Positions 1-7,968 of a DNA stretch of 64,000 bases are shown here, piece after piece. The position numbers and the translations under genes were made by a program. The notes under the pieces are model-generated. The model ran no database searches. It was not told where the DNA came from and saw only the letters and a program-made list of their open reading frames with translations. Numbering within the stretch: position 1 is the first letter of the stretch; each line of letters begins with the position of its first letter. This DNA comes from Bin127 sp965203505 (GTDB lineage Bacteria > Chloroflexota > Dehalococcoidia > Lucifugimonadales > Lucifugimonadaceae), in assembly GCA_965203505.1 (NCBI GenBank), contig OZ241880.1:186001-250000 (forward strand). The letters are read 5' to 3'.

Positions 1-42
1 ATAGAGTTGGCACTTCGCCGAGCAAGGGAGATTGAGTCGTGA
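1..42 (+). CDS. C-terminal end of a probable HigB/Gp49-type toxin (partial)
   Basis: Only the last 13 codons are in the window. Reading from base 1 they give IELALRRAREIES followed by TGA at 40-42. An 'EI(E)xALRRAxE' ending is common in HigB/phage Gp49-like toxins (RelE superfamily), which are usually encoded directly before an XRE-type antitoxin, as here. The stop overlaps the next gene's GTG start (GTGA, 39-42), so the two are translationally coupled. The identification rests on a short tail plus gene order. If right, the protein would be a ribosome-dependent mRNA interferase. Confidence 0.5.
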   Translation: MELALRRAREIES

Positions 43-422
43 CATATATTGATGAACTTCATGACGAGATGATGAAATCACCGGGCTACCGCGCCGCGCA
101 CCGTGCGTCTGGACCCGTTTACCAGCTCATAGAAGCCTTGATCGCTGCTCGCGCTCAAGCAGGTGTCACGCAGGCAGAGATCGCGGAACGGATGGGCACG
201 ACTCAATCGGCGGTCGCTCGGCTCGAAGGATGGACGGCTAATCCTTCGGTGAAAACTTTGCGGAAGTACGCAGAGGCTACGGGTACGCGGCTCGTGATCA
301 GTTTTGAGCCAGTCGACGGTGACCAATCTTCGGAAGATGAAGAGGCAGCGTTTAGTAATGGCTCGGCGGCCGTTGAGAAAGCTGATGTTGAAGTCGAGGA
401 TCCCGTTTCAACGCTGACATAG
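39..422 (+). CDS. XRE-family HTH protein, probable HigA-type antitoxin
   Basis: This 127-residue protein has a helix-turn-helix at about residues 43-66 (TQAEIAERMGTTQSAVARLE), the typical XRE/Cro fold of HigA-like antitoxins. They bind the toxin and repress the shared promoter. Residues about 92-122 form an acidic, low-complexity tail. The GTG start at 39 has a GGGAG ribosome site at 26-30 and overlaps the stop of the preceding toxin-like fragment by four bases. The long acidic tail is longer than usual for the family and its role is unknown. Confidence 0.75.
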   Translation: MTYIDELHDEMMKSPGYRAAHRASGPVYQLIEALIAARAQAGVTQAEIAERMGTTQSAVARLEGWTANPSVKTLRKYAEATGTRLVISFEPVDGDQSSEDEEAAFSNGSAAVEKADVEVEDPVSTLT

Positions 423-528
423 CGGTGGTTGGCTTTCATTTGAGGGGTGTGTCCACGTCGAGACGAGTGACATTCGCCGTATAATCCAGCGGAGAAAGTT
501 CACCACTCTCCAAAAGGCAAAATCGGCC

Positions 529-1311
529 ATGAAAATCCTGTTAGTCGGCGGTTCCGGGCATGTCGGGACGTTTATTACTCCTTATTTGCGGGAGGTGCAT
601 GATCTGCGGGTGTTGGATTTGGCTGAACCGCGGCATGATGGGTTGGAGTTTGTGAAGGGGTCGGTGACGGATACTGGGGCGATCAAGGAGGCGGTGGATG
701 GTGTGGATACGTTCATCTGGTTGGTGATGCAGAGTCCGCAGGGCGGTTCGGTGACGGACCAGGATGAGAAGGTGATCCGGGAGAACTACACGGTTAACAA
801 CATGGGGTTGCATCTGTTCTTGTGGACGGGTTACAACAATGGGCTTCGTAACGGCGTCTATACCAGCACGATGAGCGTGCATTTCCGGTACCGCGACTGG
901 TACCAGTCGGAGGAAGAGGTGCCGCTTGATACGCCGAGTGCGTATGGTTTGTCAAAAGGCTTCGGCGAGCTGATCTGCCGCTACTTTGCGAGGCATTTCG
1001 ACATGAATCTCGCCGCTATGCGCATTACTGGACCCCGCACTCGCGAGCAGTGGATTGATTATCGAAGCGCTCAATATGAAGTTGACCCGAGTGGTGCCCG
1101 ACCTTTGCTCGTCACCGACGAAGAGGATCTGGCGAATGCGTACATGGCTGCCGCGGAGTTCGTGCAGATCGGTCACGGATCGTTCGAGCCGTTCTTCATC
1201 GCCGGTGATGAAGACCAAGTAGAGCACAACCTGACCAAAGCTGAGCGTGTGCTGGGTTGGAAGCCTCGAACGCATTTGAAAATCGAAGTGCCCAAGGTCC
1301 ACGGCGCGTAA
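529..1311 (+). CDS. NAD-dependent epimerase/dehydratase-family protein (extended SDR)
   Basis: This 260-residue Rossmann-fold protein starts with the nucleotide-binding motif GGSGHVG (residues 7-13) and carries the catalytic Tyr-xxx-Lys as Y139-K143 (YGLSK), preceded by a Ser/Thr-rich strand near 111-117. That is the layout of NAD(P)-dependent sugar epimerases/dehydratases of the extended SDR class. The length is short for the class (usually 300-340), so the substrate-binding C-terminal part is reduced. The substrate cannot be inferred. It stands alone: a gap of about 100 bases separates it from the antitoxin and a short gap from the following hydrolase on the same strand. Confidence 0.8.
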   Translation: MKILLVGGSGHVGTFITPYLREVHDLRVLDLAEPRHDGLEFVKGSVTDTGAIKEAVDGVDTFIWLVMQSPQGGSVTDQDEKVIRENYTVNNMGLHLFLWTGYNNGLRNGVYTSTMSVHFRYRDWYQSEEEVPLDTPSAYGLSKGFGELICRYFARHFDMNLAAMRITGPRTREQWIDYRSAQYEVDPSGARPLLVTDEEDLANAYMAAAEFVQIGHGSFEPFFIAGDEDQVEHNLTKAERVLGWKPRTHLKIEVPKVHGA

Positions 1312-1336
1312 CGCGCCGGCGTGGGCGAGATGAAAA

Positions 1337-2140
1337 ATGCACACGCCTAGCGCTTTCGAAGCATCGTTCATCTTCTTTCCGCAGCCGCAACTGCGGGGTG
1401 ATCCTTCGCATGTCGGATTGCGATATCGGGACGTTTGGCTTACGGCGGATGACGGCGTGAGGGTTCACGCTTGGTTAATACGGGGGCAGGAGAGCGAGGA
1501 TCCCGGTCAGAAACGAATTCTGATGCTGATCACCCACGGTAATGGTGGCAACATTAGCATCCGGCTGGACCAGTACCGAGAGTTTGTGGACCGGTTCAAA
1601 TACATCGACATCTTCGCATTGGAGTATCGGGGTTACGGATTGAGCGAGGGATTGCCTAGCGAGGAAGGGATCGCGATGGACGCGTTGGCGGCGCGGCGAT
1701 GGATCGACGATTATGCGAGCGCCGTGCCAGTCGAGGAGCGGCCGTCGATTGTGTATTTTGGTAGGAGCTTGGGTGGCGCAGTCGCGACGCGATTGGCGAC
1801 TGTGATGCCGCCGGATGCTTTGATATTGGAGTGTCCCATCTCGTCGATACCTGATCTGGCGAAGACGGTGACACCTTGGCGCTTTTTGCCAGTCGAGAAG
1901 TTCATTCACAACCGATTCGACGCGGTGTCTCACGCGGCGGATGTGCGGTGTCCTTTATTGGTGATGCACTCGGAGTTCGATGAGATTGTGCCGATCGAGT
2001 CGGGACGGAAGGTTTTCGATGCGGCGGCTGGGCAGAAGCGGTTCTACGTGATCAAGGGCGCGCCGCATAATGGGGCGGATTACTATGATCCGGAGGGGTA
2101 TTACGCGGCGATGGGGGAGTTTTTGGGTGACTTCGTTTGA
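1337..2140 (+). CDS. Alpha/beta hydrolase (BEM46-like serine hydrolase)
   Basis: The 267-residue protein has the elements of an alpha/beta hydrolase: oxyanion-hole motif HGNGG (67-71), nucleophile elbow GRSLGG with Ser144, acid Asp215 (HSEFDE) and catalytic His244 (APHNGAD). The closest recognisable group is the BEM46/YqkD-like family, in which the catalytic domain follows a short N-terminal beta region. There is no convincing membrane anchor, so it is probably cytoplasmic. Its substrate is unknown. It lies 25 bases downstream of the SDR gene and may be cotranscribed with it. Confidence 0.8.
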   Translation: MHTPSAFEASFIFFPQPQLRGDPSHVGLRYRDVWLTADDGVRVHAWLIRGQESEDPGQKRILMLITHGNGGNISIRLDQYREFVDRFKYIDIFALEYRGYGLSEGLPSEEGIAMDALAARRWIDDYASAVPVEERPSIVYFGRSLGGAVATRLATVMPPDALILECPISSIPDLAKTVTPWRFLPVEKFIHNRFDAVSHAADVRCPLLVMHSEFDEIVPIESGRKVFDAAAGQKRFYVIKGAPHNGADYYDPEGYYAAMGEFLGDFV

Positions 2141-2192
2141 GGAGAGTTTCGTTGCTGTTGACAATTTCGCGCATGGCGTCGGCGAATTTCAC

Positions 2193-2468
2193 CTATCTCC
2201 GTTCAGTCAGCCGCCCAGAAAGATATTTGTGTATCACGCTTGACAGGAGGGTTTGGTAGGGTATCCCTTCTTCTCTCGCCCGTGAGTGGGCTAGATTGAA
2301 GTCGCGTTCCGTCATCCGCAGGTTCACCCGTTTGGTTTTGTTGAACGTGTTGCGGGCGGTCTGACGGGCGAACTCAATCTCCTGTTCAACATTTGGAACA
2401 GAAACCAATTCATTACGCTCCAGACTCTCGAGAATCTCTCGCTCTTCTGGGTCCAAACGGTCCTTCAT
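2193..2468 (-). CDS. BrnA/CopG-type antitoxin
   Basis: A 91-residue, highly charged protein. The second half (KRVNLRMTERDFN, then IPYQTLLSSVIHKYLSGRL) matches the ribbon-helix-helix antitoxins found with BrnT-like toxins: a short beta strand followed by two helices that bind the operator as a dimer. Its start overlaps the stop of the upstream toxin gene by four bases (ATGA, 2465-2468), so translation is coupled. The toxin-first order is the one usual for BrnTA modules. It presumably autoregulates the operon; no operator was identified. Confidence 0.8.
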   Translation of the reverse strand: MKDRLDPEEREILESLERNELVSVPNVEQEIEFARQTARNTFNKTKRVNLRMTERDFNLAHSRAREEGIPYQTLLSSVIHKYLSGRLTERR

Positions 2469-2752
2469 GACTGGCGTTCCCTTCGGTAATCTCTAGTCGC
2501 TTTGCGGCTCGGAATGATGGTCTTCAGAAACGGCGTTCCATCGGACTGCACGACGAATGGAACGAGGTGCACGTAGTCATCAATCTCGACGACGTAGATT
2601 CGTTGACCCGCATATCGTTCTTGGTTCGGATGTGGCACCACGTCAAGTAAACCACCATGTTCAATCGCGGTTACAACTCTCTCAAATGAGATTGCTCGCT
2701 CGGCGATCAGCTGTTGGTTTTTCTCAATGCTCCAGTCGAAACTGGTGTTCAT
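2465..2752 (-). CDS. BrnT-type toxin (DUF497-like RNase)
   Basis: A 95-residue protein with the compact layout of BrnT/RelE-fold toxins: an N-terminal 'FDWSIEKNQQLIAERAISFE' segment, a central HPNQERYAGQRIYVV strand pair, and the C-terminal IIPSRKATRDYRRE motif, whose basic residues are typical of the RNase site. BrnT toxins cleave RNA and block translation until bound by the BrnA antitoxin, which is encoded immediately downstream. Assignment is by family pattern and gene pairing. The module lies between an alpha/beta hydrolase and an ABC exporter. Confidence 0.8.
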   Translation of the reverse strand: MNTSFDWSIEKNQQLIAERAISFERVVTAIEHGGLLDVVPHPNQERYAGQRIYVVEIDDYVHLVPFVVQSDGTPFLKTIIPSRKATRDYRRERQS

Positions 2753-2818
2753 GAATTAATTGTCGCGCTATGTGTGCATTTTGGCAACATTAGGGTTTCA
2801 AACCTTGCTGCCTTGATT

Positions 2819-3937
2819 TCACTCCCACCTGAAGGCACGTACGGCTAGGCCGAAGCAGATTATTGCCCAGACGGTGAGGCCTAGGATCGAGCCGCCTTGG
2901 ATGAAGAGGGTTTCGCCGCTGTTGACCATTTCTCGCATGGCGTCGGCGAGGAACGTTAGTGGGAGCCATTTGGCGAAGGCGACTACCCAGTCGGGGATGA
3001 CTGAGTGAGGGATGAAGACGCCGGACAGGAACATCATCGGCAGAGTGATGATATTGGCGAGGGGTGCTGCGGTGTTTTCGTTTTTGGCGATACCGGAGAC
3101 GGCTAGGCCGAGGGAGGCGAACCCGATTCCTCCGAGAATGATCAGCGGGATGACTTCGAGCCAGAACATTACGTAGCCCGGCGAGACCTCGACTCCGGAG
3201 ACGAAGATGCCGACGAGCAACAGGGCGTAGGTCTGCATTATGAGCAGGAGCATACGGGTGAAAAGTAGCCCCGCGAGATAGTGCCGAGGATTTATGGGTG
3301 TGGCGTGGAGCCTTTTCAACACGCCTTGGTTGCGGAGTCTTACTAGGGTGAACACGACTCCGAATAGTGCGCTCTGCATGATTGAGAGCGAGACGATGCC
3401 GGGGACGACGAAGCCTTTGTAGCCCTGCCCTCTTCCAGCGACTTCGGTCGTTGACACCATAGCCCAATTTTCGACGCGGTATTCGGGTGGGACGTCGGCA
3501 ACGGTTTTGAAGACGCCGTCTAAGACTTGGCCCAAGATGGCGCGAGCCGCCTCTGCTTCCTGTGCGCTTCTACCGTCGTACGTCAGATCGATCACAGATG
3601 CCGCACCAAGCTCGCCGAAACCTTCTGGTATCACCATCACGGCGGTGATGTCACCGTTCATCATGTCGGCTCGTAACGTCTCCTCGTCCTCGGATTCGGG
3701 GACGTTGAAGAGGGGTTCGCCGTCGGATTCGCCTTTCAACACCGAGACTAAGGTCTTTGAGGCGTCGTTGTTGGCGTTGTCGACGATGCCGACTTCTGGT
3801 GGATCGAACCCGCCGAAGTTGAATAGTCCAAAGACGACCATCATGACGGTCGGGAACGCGAGCGTCCAGAAGAGCGCGGCGCGATCGCGGAAGAACATCT
3901 TCAGTTCGGCGATTATGAAGGCTTGGTAGATGCGCAT
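2819..3937 (-). CDS. ABC-2 type exporter permease
   Basis: This is the membrane subunit of an ABC-2 exporter. A first transmembrane segment (LFWTLAFPTVMMVVFGLF) is followed by an extracytoplasmic domain of about 150 residues and five further hydrophobic segments. That is the DrrB/YhgE-like layout with a large loop after TM1. The reading frame is open to an ATG at 3994, but the extra 19 residues (MPPLAGEMPKAKGAPPTTT) come from a REP-like repeat also seen at 54648-54690, so the start is set at the ATG at 3937 (MRIYQAF). It follows the ATPase gene on the same strand. The substrate is unknown; drugs, lipids or polysaccharide are typical for the family. Confidence 0.85.
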   Translation of the reverse strand: MRIYQAFIIAELKMFFRDRAALFWTLAFPTVMMVVFGLFNFGGFDPPEVGIVDNANNDASKTLVSVLKGESDGEPLFNVPESEDEETLRADMMNGDITAVMVIPEGFGELGAASVIDLTYDGRSAQEAEAARAILGQVLDGVFKTVADVPPEYRVENWAMVSTTEVAGRGQGYKGFVVPGIVSLSIMQSALFGVVFTLVRLRNQGVLKRLHATPINPRHYLAGLLFTRMLLLIMQTYALLLVGIFVSGVEVSPGYVMFWLEVIPLIILGGIGFASLGLAVSGIAKNENTAAPLANIITLPMMFLSGVFIPHSVIPDWVVAFAKWLPLTFLADAMREMVNSGETLFIQGGSILGLTVWAIICFGLAVRAFRWE

Positions 3938-3948
3938 GGTGGTTGTTG

Positions 3949-3995
3949 GTGGTGCCCCCTTTGCCTTCGGCATTTCTCCCGCGAGCGGGGGCAAC
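3949..3995 (-). repeat. REP-like intergenic element, copy A
   Basis: On the minus strand the sequence has a palindromic part (GCCCCCGCTCGCGGG), then ATGCCGAAGG and CAAAGGGGGC. The core ATGCCGAAGG followed by [CA]AAAGGGG is shared with the element at 54648-54690. It fills the gap between the exporter ATPase and permease genes and creates a spurious upstream extension of the permease reading frame. Confidence 0.6.
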
Positions 3996-4004
3996 CATTA
4001 ACTG

Positions 4005-4811
4005 CTACTCAATGAGGCTCCTGCCCGTGAGATCAATGAAAACGTCTTCGAGGGTTAGGACGCCATCTTTGCGGACGGATTCGGCTCCGCGGGCATTTAG
4101 TTGGTCGATGAGGTTCTGTGGCGTGTCGTTGGCGACGATTTTGCCGTGATCGATGACCGCTACGCGGTCGCAAAGAATCTCGGCTTCTTCCATGTAGTGA
4201 GTGGTCAGCATAATCGCCATGCCTTCAGATCGAAGGCCGTCGATGAGGTCCCACATGTTGCGGCGTGCCTGAGGATCTAGTCCGGTCGTGGGTTCGTCGA
4301 GGAACATTGCGACGGGAGTATTGATTAAGGCGACTGCGATAGAAAGACGCTGCTTCTGTCCGCCAGAGAGGTGACGGTACTGAGACTTGGCACGGTCGGC
4401 GAGGTCGACTTTTTCGAGGGCGTCTTCGGCTGACATGTCTGAGCCATAAAGAGTTGCGAATAGATCGACAGTCTCTTTGAGGTTCAGGTTGTCGAAAAAG
4501 GCGTTCTGCTGTAGCTGTACGCCGATCATGGCTTTGACCCGAGTCGGGTTTTTGGTGACATCGACGCCATTGATGAAGGCTTCACCGCTGTCTAGATCGC
4601 GCAATCCCTCGAGGATTTCTACCGTTGTGGTCTTGCCAGCGCCATTCGGACCGAGCATTCCGAAAATCTCGCCGCGATGAACTTCGAACGAGACACCGTC
4701 GACGGCAACGATGTCTTTGTATCGCTTGCGGAGGTCGCGGACTTGGATGACGATGTCGTCGGTCGCCGATTGAGGTTTCGTTTCTGAGGACGGCGATTTG
4801 TTATAGGTCAT
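4005..4811 (-). CDS. ABC exporter ATPase (DrrA/CcmA-like)
   Basis: A 268-residue ABC ATPase with Walker A GPNGAGKT (54-61), Q-loop around 99-102, signature LSGGQ (148-152), Walker B MFLDEP (169-174) and the H-loop in LTTHYMEEAE. The C-terminal extension after the nucleotide-binding domain (VRKDGVLTLEDVFIDLTGR) is typical of the daunorubicin-resistance-type exporters and pairs with ABC-2 permeases such as the one encoded downstream. It is the first gene of a two-gene operon on the minus strand. A divergent promoter region of about 110 bases separates it from the gene at 4921. Confidence 0.9.
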   Translation of the reverse strand: MTYNKSPSSETKPQSATDDIVIQVRDLRKRYKDIVAVDGVSFEVHRGEIFGMLGPNGAGKTTTVEILEGLRDLDSGEAFINGVDVTKNPTRVKAMIGVQLQQNAFFDNLNLKETVDLFATLYGSDMSAEDALEKVDLADRAKSQYRHLSGGQKQRLSIAVALINTPVAMFLDEPTTGLDPQARRNMWDLIDGLRSEGMAIMLTTHYMEEAEILCDRVAVIDHGKIVANDTPQNLIDQLNARGAESVRKDGVLTLEDVFIDLTGRSLIE

Positions 4812-4920
4812 TGCTGAACTCGAAGTAAGAGACAGAAAAGGTGCGTTCGCTAAGCGATAAATGATAATCGCGGGATGGTTTCAGCCCGTTTTGCAGGTTT
4901 CATATAGGCGGAGGAAAGTA

Positions 4921-5664
4921 ATGTCAGCGCTACCGGTTCTGGTTTCATGGTCCAGCGGGAAGGACTCCGCTTGGGCTTTGCACGTTTTACGTTCACAGCC
5001 TGACAAGTATGATGTGCGGGGGGTTTTCACGACCGTCACACCTGAGTTTGACCGGGTTTCGATCCAGGCGACGCCGAGAAGTGTGTTGCGACGACAGGCA
5101 GAAGTGATGGGCTTGCCTCTGCATGAAATACCAATCCCCTATCCATGCTCGAACGCGGAGTATGAGCAAGCGATGCGCGAGTTTCTGGACCATGCTCGCG
5201 CGTTGCCTGAGGACCTTGGTGCCGAGCATCTGGCATTCGGTGACCTGTTCTTAGAAGACATTCGGGAGTATCGAGAATCTCGGCTTGAAGGAACCGGATT
5301 TACTCCGATATTTCCTGTCTGGGGTATGCCGACGCCAGAGTTAGCTCAGGAGATGATCGCGAGCGGCTTGCGCGCTATCGTGACTGCGTTGAATCCCACC
5401 ATGTTGCCGGCGAGTTTCGCCGGTCGGTGGTTCGACCAAGGGTTTCTCGACGATTTGCCTGACAGTGTGGATCCGCTGGGCGAGAATGGTGAGTTTCACA
5501 CTTGTGTTGTAGCGGGACCTATGTTTCCGGAACCGATCAACGCGGTGCCGGGGCGTATTGTGACGCGAGAGATTTCGTCAGCGTCGGACGAAGATGATGA
5601 TCCGATCCATAGCGCCAATCGCACGTCGACCTACGTTTACGCCGACGTTGAGTTGCTCGATTAG
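4921..5664 (+). CDS. Adenine nucleotide alpha-hydrolase (DUF71/diphthine-ammonia-ligase-like ATP pyrophosphatase)
   Basis: A 247-residue protein of the PP-loop ATP pyrophosphatase class: the PP-loop SSGKDS lies at residues 11-16. This family (COG2102; diphthine-ammonia ligase in eukaryotes) activates a substrate by adenylation and transfers an amine. In bacteria it occurs without diphthamide and its substrate is unknown. The start is the ATG at 4921, supported by GGAGG nine bases upstream; an in-frame ATG at 4861 would add 20 residues without homology. The gene converges with the MOSC gene and the two stops overlap by four bases. Confidence 0.8.
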   Translation: MSALPVLVSWSSGKDSAWALHVLRSQPDKYDVRGVFTTVTPEFDRVSIQATPRSVLRRQAEVMGLPLHEIPIPYPCSNAEYEQAMREFLDHARALPEDLGAEHLAFGDLFLEDIREYRESRLEGTGFTPIFPVWGMPTPELAQEMIASGLRAIVTALNPTMLPASFAGRWFDQGFLDDLPDSVDPLGENGEFHTCVVAGPMFPEPINAVPGRIVTREISSASDEDDDPIHSANRTSTYVYADVELLD

Positions 5665-6215
5665 GCGACTTTGGTGGCGACGTCGCCAACGCGGATAGTG
5701 CCGGACTTGACGATTTTGGCGTTTGCACCGCGGCGTCGTTGTTGCATGGCCTCGGGACCGCTGACGAATCTCAGCGCAGCATTGCCAAACCTCGATGAGA
5801 ATTTGACGCATCCGGTGTGCGGTTCCGCAGTCAGTTCGATAACGGCCGATCCGATTTGCAAGCGTGACCCTACGGGCAGGTTGTCATGGCTAAGGTCGAT
5901 GTCTACGACGAGCTGGTCTCCGGCGAGTTCCCATCGCGATTTCGAACCAGAGACGGCGTCGACTAGGCGGGAGTTGATGATCGTTAACTGCGCGTCCGGG
6001 TTCGACGAGCCATCTGGTGTACGGGTGCTGCTACGGTCTTTCCAGTTGTCGCCGACGAGGCCTTGCTGGTCGTCAAGCGTCGCTTCTGCCAACTGTTTGC
6101 GCTCACCTATCGCGGGACGTGCGGCGATCATCTCGAGGCTTCCGCCGTTGGACGGTGACGCCAAGATGTGATTGAGCGCCGATTCCAAATCGGTTAATGA
6201 AGGGTGTTCAGGCAT
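5661..6215 (-). CDS. MOSC domain protein
   Basis: A 184-residue single-domain MOSC protein. Family features are the GLVGDNW segment, the strand LTIINSRLVDAV, the LPVGSRLQIG turn, and the conserved Cys in PHTGCVKF. MOSC domains bind molybdenum cofactor sulfur species in mARC-type reductases and in the Moco sulfurase tail; stand-alone small MOSC proteins are of unproven function. The gene is transcribed toward the ATP pyrophosphatase gene and overlaps its end by four bases. A 103-base divergent region lies between it and the aldolase gene. Confidence 0.85.
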   Translation of the reverse strand: MPEHPSLTDLESALNHILASPSNGGSLEMIAARPAIGERKQLAEATLDDQQGLVGDNWKDRSSTRTPDGSSNPDAQLTIINSRLVDAVSGSKSRWELAGDQLVVDIDLSHDNLPVGSRLQIGSAVIELTAEPHTGCVKFSSRFGNAALRFVSGPEAMQQRRRGANAKIVKSGTIRVGDVATKVA

Positions 6216-6318
6216 GAGCTAAGTGTAAACTCATGGTTTGAAAGTTGAAACTGCTGATGCTTCTACGCTACGGAGCAAATCGCGCCAGTTTCGTTCTAAT
6301 TTGAAGGAGTCGATGTAA

Positions 6319-7209
6319 ATGTCTGCCAATCGGGTCAACAGGGCTGTGGAGCTGCTGTCACAGGGCCAACCAATCTACTACACGGGCGGCCACACGGGTG
6401 CGATTCTCACACACGAGCAGGGGATGAAGGACGCGCAAATCTGGGCTGACTACATAAACGTCGGCATGGAGCACGGGCCGTTCGATTTGGGCGGACTGCA
6501 AAACTACATGGAGGGGTTGGTTGCTGGCGGGCCGACGAACAGCGGCCATCGCACGCCGACCGTAATTGTGGAAGCGCCCGTTGATGGCACGACGGAAGAC
6601 ACGATCCGCTACAACGCGTGGCAATTCCGCCAGATCCTCGCACGCGGCGTTCACGGGATATTGCTCTGCCAGGCGGAAACGCCGGACGCGGTGCGCGCGT
6701 TCGTGGAATCTTGCCGTTACCCACGCGCCGCGGCAGGTGTCGGCTACGGTCTCAATCGCGGAACACGAGGCGTCGGTTCAGAGCCGGGAGCTGCCGCGAT
6801 ATGGGGTCTCGAAAACGCGGAATACATCGCCAAAGCCGATCCGTATCCGTTGAATCCTGACGGAGAGCTCATGCTCGGCATCAAGGTCGAATCGGTTCGC
6901 GGTGTGACGAACATCGAATCGATGCTGGCGACGCCGGGGTTGACGTTTGCCGAATGCGGACCTGGTGACTTGCACATGTCTTACGGTGTCGACCGCGGCG
7001 CTCCGAATACTCCGTTCGACCCGCGTGTTCAAGAAGCTAGCGAGAGGGTGCAAAAGGCTTGCGAAGAGCACGGTGTGGCTTTCCTCGGTGGCGGCACGGC
7101 GGAGAACATCACGGACCGCATCGATAGCGGGATCCGTGTCGTTTCTGGTTCCAACCCCGAGATCGCGGGGATTGGTCGAGCGCACACTAAGAGGACGATG
7201 CCAGTCTAG
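6319..7209 (+). CDS. HpcH/HpaI-family aldolase/citrate lyase-like protein
   Basis: A 296-residue TIM-barrel protein of the HpcH/HpaI class II pyruvate aldolase family. Visible signatures are the region GILLCQAETPDAVRAFVE, then SCRYPRAAAGVGYG, the metal-ligand strand with Glu in LGIKVESV, and Asp in AECGPGDLHMSYG. These enzymes cleave or form 2-keto-3-hydroxy acids with a divalent metal. The start ATG at 6319 has a GAAGGAG ribosome site upstream. The CoA-transferase subunit gene begins three bases after the stop, so the two are likely cotranscribed and may act in one catabolic path. Confidence 0.85.
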   Translation: MSANRVNRAVELLSQGQPIYYTGGHTGAILTHEQGMKDAQIWADYINVGMEHGPFDLGGLQNYMEGLVAGGPTNSGHRTPTVIVEAPVDGTTEDTIRYNAWQFRQILARGVHGILLCQAETPDAVRAFVESCRYPRAAAGVGYGLNRGTRGVGSEPGAAAIWGLENAEYIAKADPYPLNPDGELMLGIKVESVRGVTNIESMLATPGLTFAECGPGDLHMSYGVDRGAPNTPFDPRVQEASERVQKACEEHGVAFLGGGTAENITDRIDSGIRVVSGSNPEIAGIGRAHTKRTMPV

Positions 7210-7211
7210 CG

Positions 7212-7940
7212 ATGCTGCCGGTTGTCGTCGATACTTTCGCGGAAGCGGTCTCCGATGTGCCTGATGGCGCAACGGTGATGATTGGCGGTTTCGGCGGTTC
7301 CGGCGGACAGCCGACGAGGTTGATGCTCGCGCTTGCCGACCACGGTCCGCGCGAGATCACTATCGTCGGCAACGTGGCGGGAATATCGAAGACCACCGGT
7401 TATGGCTGGCCACCTCATCTCGAGCCCATCGACCAAGGCATCTTCTTCGAGCTGGGGTTGGCGAACCGGATCATCTGCTCATTCCCGATACCGGGTCAGA
7501 CGCGGCCGCTTTGCGAGATTGAAAAAGCTTGGCGGGAGGGTCGCGCCGAGGTGATCGTGATACCCCAAGGGACCCTCGCAGAGCGCATTCGTGCTGGTGG
7601 CGCTGGTATCGCTGCGTTTTACACACCGACCGGCGTCGGTACGCCAGTGCAGGAAGGCAAGGAAGTGCGCGATTTCGGTGGGCGGCCGCATCTGCTGGAG
7701 CATGCTTTACGCGCCGATTTCGCTCTCATACGGGCGAAGCGCGCTGATACCTACGGCAATCTCGAGTATGTCGGCACTTCGAGGGCGTTCAATCCCGTGA
7801 TGGCACCGGCGGCGGATGTGACGATTGCGGAGGTTGACGAGATTGTGGAGCCGGGTGGGATCGATCCGGAGAGGGTTGGGACTCCGGGGGTTTATGTCAA
7901 TCGGATTGTGCGTCGGGAGGAAGGGGACCCTCTTCCGTAG
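7212..7940 (+). CDS. 3-oxoacid CoA-transferase subunit A, without an adjacent subunit B
   Basis: A 242-residue protein with the family I CoA-transferase alpha-subunit fold: GGFGGSGGQPTRLM at about 23-36, VGNVAG strand, the RAGGAGIAAFYTPTGVGTPVQEGKE loop, and ALRADFALIRAKRADTYGNLEY near the C-terminus. The alpha subunit binds CoA; the catalytic Glu is on the beta subunit. No beta-subunit gene follows: the next gene is a methyltransferase on the opposite strand. Either the partner is encoded elsewhere or this protein works differently. It starts three bases after the aldolase stop. Confidence 0.85.
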   Translation: MLPVVVDTFAEAVSDVPDGATVMIGGFGGSGGQPTRLMLALADHGPREITIVGNVAGISKTTGYGWPPHLEPIDQGIFFELGLANRIICSFPIPGQTRPLCEIEKAWREGRAEVIVIPQGTLAERIRAGGAGIAAFYTPTGVGTPVQEGKEVRDFGGRPHLLEHALRADFALIRAKRADTYGNLEYVGTSRAFNPVMAPAADVTIAEVDEIVEPGGIDPERVGTPGVYVNRIVRREEGDPLP

Positions 7941-7968
7941 CGGCTCGACCGTTGGGCCTTCGTCCCAT

